From positions 1 through 45,869 of the forward strand of contig NZ_MTQP01000028.1 in NCBI RefSeq assembly GCF_001984175.1: 45,869 bases of DNA. Reading direction: 5' to 3'. Both the position numbers and the translations under genes were made by a program. The DNA is from Saccharothrix sp. ALI-22-I (GTDB lineage: Bacteria; Actinomycetota; Actinomycetes; Mycobacteriales; Pseudonocardiaceae). Every line of letters begins with the position of its first letter. The first letter of the stretch is position 1. The notes beneath the pieces are model-generated. The model had not been told where the DNA came from, made no database searches, and saw nothing but the letters and a program-made list of their open reading frames with translations. Below are positions 32,505 to 43,100 of the stretch, in pieces.

Positions 32505-33830
32505 TAGGTTCCGGCAGCGGCCCAGGCTGCGAGGACGGCCTGGGTTTGTTCGGGTGTGGCCGGCTCAGTGCATGGGCCGCGAAATCTTGCGGCGATGATG
32601 ACGCGCCGGAGCTTGATGACCATGTCGTCGTAGGACGGTTCGGTCTTCGTGGTGTACCAGCGAGCCCGGGCGCGGTGTTCGGCGGCGTCTTCGGGGCATG
32701 TCCGTGCAGGGCGTACCAGACGGTGACCACGCTCAGACAGGTCAGCCCGAAGGGCACGGTGCGCTCAACGGCGCGGCGTAGCCGGTTGCGGGCCTCGCCG
32801 ACGCCGATGACCTGGCGGGCGTCGGCGAATGCCTGCTCGATGCCCCACCGGGACGCGTAACGGGCCACCGGATCTTCGGGAGTGGATTCGAGATCGGTGG
32901 TGACCACCGGAAGTCCGTAGCCGCGATCGTCGCGGTCGGTGGTGCGTGGCTTGTCGTCACGAACCAGGACAACGCGCACGGTGCGGGTGTGAAACGTCCC
33001 GTACCACAGGCAGATCACCTCGGCGATGCGCACGGTATCGGTGCGTCCGTAGCGGCGGACTCGCGTGGTGCGCCACGTCGCGGTGGTCGCGAGATCGGTT
33101 GGGTGCCCAGCCGGACGCCTTTGGTCCGTGGCCGTCCCAGCTTGCCGTTGTGGGGTGGGGCGAGTGCATACAGCACCGAGCTGACCTTCAGCCGGGACGT
33201 CCAGGTGATCTGCGTGGCCAGGCCACGCAGGTGCTCACCGACATAGGCGGCGTCGCCGACGACATGCACGGTGCGGTCGGGGTGGCGGGTGGCGATGAGT
33301 TCGGCCATTTCCCGTGCGTAGGCGAGCTTTCCGGTGCGGCGGGGCTGCCATGATCGGGCCAACACCGGTAGGCGGACCGGTCGGGACAGGAACGGAAGTT
33401 GCACGATGATTCCGGCGACGACCCGGCAGTTGCCGAACCCGATCGGCTTGGGCCTTTCGCGGCGCCGTCGTGGTGCCAGGCCACGCCGAACACTCTCTTA
33501 CCCGAGCGCTTGACGAGGGTGTCATCGACCGCGATGGTGATCGGCGCACCGGTGGGCAGCAGCCGGGCGACGATCAGATCGGCCAGGGCCAACCCGACTT
33601 GGTCGACACTCCAGCGGGCAGCGGCGAAGAACCGGTGCGCCCGGCTGTGGTGCCAGAGGCGTTCCAGTCCGGCGCCCAGCAGCATCCCCGCAGATGGTTC
33701 GTCGGCGGGTCTGGGCGATCAAGCCGAGGACCAGACTCCGGAAGGTGCTGAATGTCGGTGTGGTGAAACAGGACCGGAAGACCGCCAGCAGGTCGGCCAG
33801 CGAGCCCGGTATGGTGCCATCGGGAAGCAT
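32505..33830 (-). pseudogene. IS701-like DDE transposase with four frameshifts
   Basis: The protein can be followed across five frame segments. MLPDGTIPGSLADLLAVFRS starts at 33830, then come MLLGAGLERLWHHSRAHRFF and ITIAVDDTLVKRSGKRVFG with a catalytic Asp. LAYAREMAELIATRHPDRTV and VVGDAAYVGEHLR (second Asp) follow, then VARYASRWGIEQAFADARQV (Glu region), and finally YDDMVIKLRRVIIAARF to a TAA near 32505. Single-base changes near 33697, 33450, 33118 and 32700 are each enough to restore the frame. The family assignment (IS701/IS4-like) is from memory of these motifs. Confidence 0.75.
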
Positions 33831-33877
33831 CGACGGATCACTCTCACGAGGGTGGTGCAGACACCGTCGATGCTTCC
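33823..33877 (-). promoter_or_regulatory. hairpin burying the transposase start codon
   Basis: A perfect 14-bp inverted repeat (GGAAGCATCGACGG 33823-33836 and complement 33864-33877, 27-nt loop). The ATG of the transposase (33828-33830, minus) lies within one arm. Such structures protect IS elements from translation of read-through transcripts. Confidence 0.5.
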
Positions 33878-34133
33878 GTCGTTACACCCCAAGATCCACA
33901 AACCCCAACCATCGGCGTGTCGCAGAGCGATCACCGTCAAGATCGTCAAAAAGTGCGAAACACGAGGGGTCAGAACTCCGCGTTGGGCCGCTGATCTGAG
34001 GTGATCGCGTACCCGTCCTGTTCGATACCGCGAGCTGGACCGTGTGTGGGGCCGGCGCCTCGCTCGTAAGTTGGCGCGGTTGCCGTGACCCCGGTGCTTC
34101 CACGACCGGCGCACGGTTCGGGTGGCGAAAGGT

Positions 34134-34165
34134 GCCGGTCGCCTCACCGCAGTGGGGCGACCGGC
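34134..34165 (-). terminator. terminator hairpin after the giant RTX-like gene
   Basis: 10-bp stem GCCGGTCGCC and complement with a 12-nt loop, 11 bp beyond the stop of the 10.5-kb gene. The rest of 33972-34175 shows no gene. Confidence 0.65.
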
Positions 34166-34175
34166 GATCAAGCGG

Positions 34176-37100
34176 TCAGTCGGTGCAGGACACGGGGTTG
34201 TCGAAGTGGCCCGGTGTGGTCGGGTAGGCCTGACCGGTGCCGTGGCCGTTGTTGTCCGACGGGTACACCAGGGCCAGTTCGCGGAACGCGGACGTGCCCG
34301 ACGTGGTCGCGTCGGAGGCCACCTGGCCCGCGCCGGTGCCCCAGGCCAGCTTCTGGAGGAAGTCCTGGATGCCCGGGCTGCGCTGGCGGATGTCGTTGTA
34401 CCCGCCGTAGGCCGCGTTGCAGTGCGTGTACAGGTTGTACGCGCCCGACCAGTCGATCAGGCGGTCACCGGGGTTGGGGCCGTTGCCCGCCACGTCGCCC
34501 TGCACGACGTCGCGGTCCCAGCCGCCGTAGATCCAGTCGGTGCCCTGGTGGTGCTGGTTGTCCGCCTGGGTCGCCGGGTCGGCCGTGTCGTTGGTCTTGT
34601 TCGTCATCTCGAACCACCGGCACGGGTCGACGGAACCGCTGCCCAGCGACTCGGGCCAGGCACCGGCCGCGCAGCCGCCGGAGTAAGTGCCGCGCGGGTT
34701 GAAGTCGATCACGTCCGACCCGAGGGCACCGGCCTGCGACGCCGCCGAGGTGCCGCCGACACCGCCGAAGACGTGGTCGACGTACCGGTCGTCGTCACCA
34801 CGCGCGTCCGGGTTGAACACGCCGTTGGTGAGGCAGTCCGGGGTGGGCGCGGTCGGGTCGCAGCCCTTGCCGCCCCACAGCGCGTCCGCGCCGTCGCCGC
34901 CGAACACCTGGTCGCCGCCGCTGTCGCCGTTGGCCATGTCGTCGCCGAACCCGGCGTGGATGTTGTCGCTGCCGTTGCCGCCGCGGATGCGGTCGTCACC
35001 GCCCTCGGCGATACCGTCGTGCGGCATGGCCTGGGAGGTCGAGCCACCGATGAATGCGTCACCGTCCACGTCGTGCAGCAGGTCCACCCGCCGGTCATAG
35101 GCACCCGCCCGGAACCCGGTGTAGGACTCCTGCGGCACCGAGTTGAGCTGGACGGTGAACCCTCGCGCCGCCACGTCGTCGGGGTTGAGGCGCTCGTCCA
35201 CGACGCCGCCGCGGTCGCCGAGCATGGCGTCCTCGCCGTCGTTGCCGAACATCGTGTCGTCGCCCAGCTCGCCGAACATGTCGTCGTCACCGGTGGAGCC
35301 GGTCATGGTGTCGTTGCCGTCCTGGCCCCACATCCCGTCGTTGCCGTCGTCACCGAACATGGTGTCGTCGCCGAACGCGCCCACGGGTTCACACGTGGCC
35401 TGCGCGGTGGTGCAGAAGCGCGTGGCCGGTCCCGGCAGGTCCGGGTCGTGCGTGCGGGACACGGTCGCGTTGTCCGGCACCAGGCCGGTGGCGTACCGCT
35501 GGGCGTAGACCTTCTCCTTCATCGACCCCGGCTGGCCCTCCACGGTCCGCACGAGCGAGCCGTTGTCGCCGAGCTGGACGTCGTCGGCACCGTTGCCCTC
35601 GAAGACGTCGCCGCCGTCGCGGAACCCGGCCGCCGCGCTGCCGCCGATCATGTCGTCCTGACCGTGTGACGGGTCGGCGCCCTCCAGGTCGACCGGACCG
35701 CTCGCGGCGCCGGGCCAACCCGGGTCGGGCAGCGGCACGACGGTCGTCTCGGTGGAGGCCTCGCCGAGCCCGAGGTCACCGCGCAGCACGTCCACGCCGC
35801 CGTTGCCCTCCAGGTAGTCGGCCTGGCCGCCGCCGGACAGGAAGTCGCCGCCGTCCTGACCCCACAGCACGTCCACGCCCGAGCCGCCGGACATCCGGTC
35901 GTCGCCGAACCGGTCGGCCGGGGGCGCGTTGAGCACGCCGCCGTTGTCGAGGTCGTGCTCGACGACGATCCGCCCGGTGATCGGATTGCCGCCCGAGGTG
36001 GCCAGCCGCTTCGTCGCCCGGGTCGGGGTCTCGCCGGCTGCGGGCCGCTGCACGGTGCCGTTGTCGCCGATGCCGACGTCGTCGCCGTTGCCGCCGAAGA
36101 CCGCATCGGCCGCGTCGGGCTGCCCGGACGTCCCGGTCAGCGGCGTGCTGCTGCCACCGACGAGGTCATCGTTGCCGTCGTTGCCCTCGATCCAGTCCAC
36201 ACCCTGGTCGCCCTCGACGTAGTCGTCGGCCGCGTTGCCCTTCAGGCGGTCGGGACCGCCTTGACCGAGCAGCACGTCGGCGGCGTCGTCGCCCCACACC
36301 TCGTCCGCGCCGGACGAGTCGGCGTGCGGGGACAGGCCCAGGTCGAGCGGCACGATCCCGCGCGGGGTCATGCCGCGTTCCTGCGTGAGCCTGCTCGGCG
36401 TCCCGGTCCGCAGCAGCGAGCCGTTGTCGCCGATGGCGACGTCCTGGCCGTTGTCGCCGTGGACCGAGTCGCCGACGTCGGGCTGCCCGACACCGGCGGC
36501 CTCCTCGGTGGAGCTGCCGCCGACCAGGTCGTCCTGGCCCTCGTTGCCCGAGATGGTGTCGTGGCCGGGGCCGCCCTCGGCGTAGTCGTCGCCGTCGTCA
36601 CCGGTGACGGTGTCCGCGCCGCCCTGGGCGGTCAGCACGTCCTGCTCGCCGCCGCCGCTGATCACGTCGTCACCGGACGTGCCCGCGGTGGGGGAGTAGC
36701 CGAGGTCGAGCAGGGTGATCCGATGCGACTTCGTGAACTGCCGGCCCAGCGTCACCGGGGAGGCGTCGCCGAGGGACAGCACCGCGTTGTCGCCTGCCAC
36801 GACGTCGGGACCGGCGTCGCCGAACAGCTTGTCGCCGGTGTCCGGCCGGCCGACCTGGTGCCCGTCCACAGTGGACGCAACCTCGGCACCACCGCCGACC
36901 ACCCGGTCCTCGCCGCCGTCGCCGTGCACGACGTCGTCGGCGTTGTTGCCCTCCAGGTAGTCGTCGCTCTGGCCACCGGACAGCTCGTCGTGCGCGAGAC
37001 CGCCGAACGCCCGGTCGTCCGCGTCGCCGCCGAACCCGAAGTCCGGACCACCGGCCGCTGCGTTCGCGCCGTCCAGGTCGAACGGTCCACCGGTGCCCGC

Positions 37101-40100
37101 GGCGGCGGAACCGTCGCCGTTGTCACCGATCACCAGGTCGGTGCCCGAGTCGCCGTACAGGGTGTCGCCGACGTCCGGCTCACCGGCCTTGCGCGTGCCG
37201 CCGATCACCAGGTCGGCGTCCGCGCCGCCGAACGCGGTGTCCGCGCCGTTGTTGCCCTCGACCACGTCGTCGTTCGCGCCGCCGTAGAGGGTGTCGTTGT
37301 CGTTGTTGCCGTACACCGAGTCCTTGCCCGCGTCGCCGTAGGCCAGGTCGGCGCCGCCACCGCCGTAGAGCGTGTCGTCGTCGTTGCCGCCGGCGATCAC
37401 GTCGTCGCCGAGCTGACCGCACGCGCGGTCCGCCGCGGCCCTGAGGTCCACGTTGTCCGCCGCGCCACCGGCCGCGACCACCTCGACCCCGGTGCCACCG
37501 GTGATCAGGTCGCGCCCGTCGGCGGCGTCCGCGGGCTCGGCGGGCGCCTTCGACGCCGGGTCACCGGGCGGCGTGCACGGGTTGGCGTGCTTGTCGCCGA
37601 AGATCTCGGCGCCGCCGTCGCCACCGATGACGTGGTCGTTGCCGTAACCGCCGACCAGCAGCTTGGCAGAGGGTGAGGTGCCCGCCGGAAGCGGCCGGTG
37701 GCCGACCGAGCGGACCGGGCCGAAGTCGCCGGAACCGGTCTGGCCGCCGACGTCGGACGGCTCGGCGATCACGTAGTCGTCACCGGGGCCGCCGTACACC
37801 TTGTCCGCGCCGAACCCGCCGGTCAGGACGTCGTTGTTGCCGCCGCCGCGGATGTCGTCCACCTGGTCGCCCTTCGAGCGGCCGGTGACCATGTCCACGC
37901 CCTGGCTGCCGTACACGGTGTCGGAGCCGGTACCCGTGTCCACGGTGTTGGTCGCGTCCACGGTCTCGCCGTTCACGACCGCCTTGTCCGGCCAACCCGG
38001 CTCGTCCACCCCGGTCTCGTCGGCGGGGTCGCCGGCGCGGAAGGACGTGTAGACCGAGTCGGGGCCGGAGCCGCCGGAGATCCGGTCGCTGCCGTGCCCG
38101 CCGACCAGGACGTTGTGCTGCGCCACGTACTCGGCCTTGCCCGGGTTGTTCTCCGCCAGCGGGCTGTCGGAGCCGATGCCGATGGTGTCGTCGCCGTCAC
38201 CGCCGTCGATCGTGTTGGCGCCCAGGCCCGCGGCGATGCGGTCGTTGCCCGTGCCGCCGGTGACGGTGTCGCCCGCGCCGCCCACGGTGATGGCGTCGTC
38301 GCCCTCGCCGCCGTCCACGGTCGCGGTGCCCTTGCCGCCGAACGCCGCCGCGAGGTCACCGGCGGTGATCTGGTCGTTACCCGGACCGCCCTCGACGGTG
38401 GACGGGCCGATGCCGGTCTTGACCGAGTCGTCGCCCTTGCCGCCGGTCACGTCGACCGCCTTGTCGAACGGCTTGGCCTCGGACGCCTCGTCCTCGCCCG
38501 CGCCGCTCTTGTCACCGTCGCCCTGGAAGACGAACACCCGCTTGCCGGTGTCGTTGGTGGCGTCGGCGGACACCTTGGCCAGGTTCTTGTCGCGGTGCTC
38601 CTCGCGGAACCCGAGGGCGCTCACGGCGAAGCCCTCGAAACCGCCGTCCTCGTTCACCAGCTGGGTGACGGTCCACTTCTCCTCGTTGTCGCGCGCGGTC
38701 CACGCCGAGTCGCCGCGCGCCCCGGTGTGCCCGTCGCCGACGTGCAGCACGAGCGTCGTGCCGTCCGCGTGCGCCAACACCGGTGGTGGTGGCTCGCAGT
38801 TGGCTTTCACCGAGAAGTCGAGCAGGGTGATGTCGGCCAGCGTGAAGTCGAACGACACGCTGAACGGCGAGAACCCGATGGTGATGTAGACCTTCAGGAA
38901 CAGGCTGAGCCTGCCGTCCATGTTGAACAGGCACATCGGGTTCTTCAGCGCCACCTTGCTGAACTCGAAGAACCGGAACTTGCCGTCGTTGTTCGGGTCC
39001 GCCCAGGACAGGTTGATGGTCAGCGCCACACCGCCCTTGATGCCGACCTCGATGAGCACCACGCTCACCGCGGCGCCCGCGGCCAGCTCGCCGCGGAAGG
39101 TCACCACGGGCAGCGGCTTGCCGTCGTCGTCGGTGGTCTCCAGGTAGATGCTGTCGAGGATGTCGGCGACGTTCTCGTGCTCGATCGCCTTGCGGATGCC
39201 GTAGGTGTCGAAGCCCGCCCGGAACCGCGCCTCGACCGAGGCGCTGCCGGAGATGGACACCAGGACCGGCGGCGGGGCGTACACCGGACCGAAGGACTGG
39301 CTGTAGGAGAACGCCAGCCGCAGCGGGCCGGAGTCGAACTTGACCAGGTCCACGTCCTGGCCCATGAGCAGGCCGAACAGCTGGGCCGGGTTTTCGAGGA
39401 TCGGGAAGCTGAAGCCCGCCGCGTCGCCGGCCTTGCCCTCGGACACGATCTCCTGGCCGTTCTGCGCGTCGATCGCGGCGCGCAGGTCGGTCGGCTCGGG
39501 GTCGATCGAGTCCTCGTCGATGAGGCGCGCGGCGGTGTCGGGGGAGTTCTCCGTCTCCAGCGCGGCCTTGCCGAGCACGTTGAAGCTGCCGATCTCGATG
39601 GCCCCGCCGTCGTCGGTGATCTGGCTGACCAACTGGAGCGTGCGCAGGACCTTGTCCACGAACTCCAGGTCCGGCCCGCCCGCGATGGTGCTGAACGACT
39701 TGGCGATGGTGACCAGGTTGACGTCACCGCCGCCGACCGCACGGGACAGGTCGGACAGCACCGGGATCGGCGCGTACAGCTGGTCGAGGATCGGCTGGAT
39801 CGGCTTGGTGAACAGCGCGACCTTGTCCACGATCGGCTTGAGCACCTCGCCGAGGAACTTCCCGGCGTTCAGCATCACGTGGTTGAACGCGATCTCCGGT
39901 GTGCCGTCACCGGGTTTCTGCCCGAGGCTCCACTCCCACTTCAGGTGGAACGAGCCGGAGATGCCCGGCAGCGGACCGGCGGTGACCTCGAAGTCCCAGT
40001 CGATGCCGACCTTGGCCGACAGCGACACGTCCGCGACCTGGTCCACGTCGGCGAGGTCGGCCAACGCGATGCGGGCGTCGTTGTCGACCGCGCAGCCGGT

Positions 40101-43100
40101 GAAGCAGGCGTCCTGGCCCTTCTTGTGCAGGTCCACGTAGAACGTGCCCGCGAACAGGTCGGTCGCACCGCCCTCGGTCGGCTTGAGGCCGACCTCCAGG
40201 AAGGCCAGCTGCGCCTTCATGTTGTCGGGGAGCTTGAAGCCGAGCTTCAGGCCAAGCTCCGGGCGGTCGATGTCCTGCGTGGCCACGTAGAAGCCGGTGC
40301 TCTTGTCGACGCCGACCTTGACGTGCAGCCGGTAGGACAGTCCCGCCGTGACGCCCTTGCGCTTGGCCGGGTCCGCGGCCTCGCGCAGCGACAGGCCGGG
40401 GATGCCCAGGTCCAACGGGCGGTTCAGGCTCAGCTCGTTCGTGGCGCAGGTGTCGCTCGGGTCGACCTTGCCGTCGCACAGGTCGAAGCTGAACGTGGCC
40501 CCGGTGATGTCCTGCAACGCCGCCGAGTCCGGGCAGTCCGACAGCTTCGGGTTGGTGTCCTTCGGCACGTAGACCGCGCCGAGGGCGGCGCCGTCGTCCG
40601 GGTACGCCACGGTGTCCGCGCCGAGGCCCTCGACGAGCACCTTCCACTCGTTGTCGTCGGGATCGTCGGGGTGGGTCTTGCGGATGATCTTGTAGCTGGT
40701 GGCGTAAGCCGACTTCGTCCAGCCGAGCTGGTTGAAGTTGTCGCCGTCGAGGGCGGCGTTGCCGTCGGCCACCTCGACGATCGCGGGCGGTGCGTCCTTG
40801 CCCTGCGCCGAGGCCACGATGCCGTAGACGTACTTGGTCGTGCCCTTGGCGCCCTGGGCCGCCGCGGTCGGCGACGTCGCGGGCTGGAGCGTGGCTTCAC
40901 AGGCGAAGCCGACGGTGACGGCGCTGCCAACGGCGGGCTTGAGGTGGTTGTTGACCCAGTCGGTCAGCTCGCCGGTGTTGTTCACCCGACCGCCGCCGGG
41001 CATCTGCGCCATCGCCTGCTGGATCTTGGCGCGCAGCTGGCCGAACCTGTCGGCTCCCTGCTGGAGGTCGTCGCCGACCAGCGGTAGCTTGCCGTCGAAC
41101 GCGGCGGTGCGCAGCGCCCGCTCGATCATCGCCAGGTACTTCTCGATGCCGTCGCCGAACTGGGAGAAGTCCAGCAGCGCGTCGAGGATCTTCTGGCCGA
41201 TGTCGGACGGCATCTCGAACCGCTTGACGCCGCCCGGCAGGTCGGGGCTGAACGAGAACGCCTGACCGAGGTCCGACACCTCGCGCGGCAGGCGCACGAC
41301 GAACGAGTCGTCCGGCGCGGCGAGCTTGGACCAGTTGGCGTTGTCGGAGCTGACGAACACCGGCATGACCGCGCACAGCGCCAGGTCCGTGCCGGCCACC
41401 GGGTCGCCGGGGCACGTCACGGGCTGGTTGTCGCCGTTGAGCGAGAGCGAGACGTTCTTGACGAAGTCGGACAGCGGGACCGGGGCGGTGCCGCCGGGGC
41501 CGTAGCCGAGGTGGGCGTTGTAGTGCGCGTTCACCACGGCCCGCTCGGCCCCGCCGGGGTTGCCCAGCGCGATGGACAGCGGACCGATCGACGACTTCAC
41601 CACACCGGTGACGCCGCCGTGCGCCGTGATGTCCACGGTGGACGTCGGCAGCACCTTGAGCGCGGCGGCGTCCGCCGGGCCCTCGCCCGCCGCGAGCGGC
41701 AGCACGAACCCGACCTTGGTGGACCCGGTCAGGGCGAGGTTCGCGGTGGCCTCGCCCTCGGCGGCGACCAGCGAGCGCCCGGTGCCCTTCTCGTCGGTGA
41801 AGGAGAACCGGACCGGCTGAGCGGTGGCGACCCTGCGGTTCATGTCGACGTTGAGCACGATGGACGGCTTGCCGTCGACCTCCTTGTAGGCGAAGGAGAT
41901 CCCGCTGCCGTCGGGCAGCGCGTCGTTGAGCGTGGCCACCATGTCCTGGAGGTAGTCCGGCGGCGCGGCGGTGAGCTTGTCGACCGCGTCCTCCAGCGGG
42001 CTGCGGAACGCGTACGCCGTACCCTTCGCGGGCGCCTGCGCCCACGGCTCGGTCAGCAGCAGCCGCTTTTCGTTCGGGTCGGCGAGTTCCACGATGACGA
42101 CCTGCGTGCCGACCAGCACGGCGCGGCGCTCGTGGTCGTCGCCGAACGCGGTGTCCCCGGTCCGGTTGCCGTCCTTGATGTAGCCGAACGTCCGACCGTT
42201 GATGTCGACGTTGCCGTACTCGACGCTCGGGCCGGAACCGGCGTCGGCGCTGCCGAGCAGGTCGCTCAGCGACTTGCCGACCACGGGCAGCGGGGTGGTG
42301 AGCGCGGACTTCACCTCGCCGTCGCCGTCCACGGTCTTCAGCGAGGCGTTGAGCACCTGGAGCGCCTTGAGGATCTGGCCGAACATGGCGCGCGGGTTGT
42401 CCGGGTCGAAGTCGAACGCCTTGGCCTTGTCCAGCGCGTCGAGCCCGGTGAACTGCACGTTCGACGGGTCGGTGATGTCGGGCATGGTCGCGCCCACGCT
42501 CACCGGTCCGCCGAAGAAGTCGGTGATGCCCGGGACGTCGAGCTTCACCGTCGCGGTGGCCTTCGCGCCGACCGAGACGGTGAGCAGGTCCTCGGGCTCC
42601 TTGGCCGGCGTGCCCAGGTCGTCGACGACCTTCGCGAACACCTGCGACAGCGGCAGGTCCCCGTCGGCGTCACCGACCTTCTTGAGCCCCACGGACAGCA
42701 TGTTCGCCGAGCCGTCCTTCTTGGACATCGTCAGGTCGCCGGACAGGTGGACCTTCAGGTAGCCCACGCTGCCGTTGACGTCCACCTTCGTGTCCACCGG
42801 CGCGTCGGCCTTCACCAGGTCGCCGCCGGTGCGCAGCAGGAACCGGTCGGGCGTGCGGGGCAGGCTCGTCACGAGGGTCGTGGTGCCGTCGGGGTTCTTG
42901 TCCGCGAACGGGCAGCCGGTGGCGGCGGCGTCGGGGTCCAGCGGCTTGCAGGCGTCACCGGTGATCGGGTCGCGCAGGTCGAGCACGAGCGTCGCGGTGG
43001 CGACGTAGCCCGGCTTGACGGTCGCGGTCGCGTTGAGGGCGTTGGCGTCGCGCAAGCCCTTCGACACGAACGTGTCGCCGAACGTGACCTGGCCGGTCAT

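Larger units (their letters stand above)
32475..33971 (-). mobile_element. insertion sequence (IS701-like) with perfect 17-bp ends and a decayed transposase
   Basis: A 1497-bp element bounded by a perfect inverted repeat, GACCCCTCGTGTTTCGC at 32475-32491 and its complement at 33955-33971. The flanks (GGTG and AGAA) show no target duplication, so it is old or rearranged. Its only gene is broken. It lies directly beside the integrase-type remnant at 32199-32441, as IS elements often pile up. Confidence 0.75.

Noticed and set aside
1..33830. Explaining all frameshifts as sequencing errors
   Set aside because: They fall only in the recombinase, the SDR remnant and the old IS, while more than 25 kb of other genes have none. 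Selective decay fits better, though read-level proof is not available here.
35955..37676. 573-codon plus-strand frame (with 37698-41087 and 41511-43673)
   Set aside because: Antisense frames of the giant RTX-like gene. They are open because of high GC and repeated codons, and composed of Val/Ala/Arg-rich shadow sequence.
34860..38445. Repeats considered as a CRISPR array or tandem satellite
   Set aside because: They lie within one long frame, have 27-bp periodicity matching nonapeptides, vary freely at third positions and have no unique spacers.
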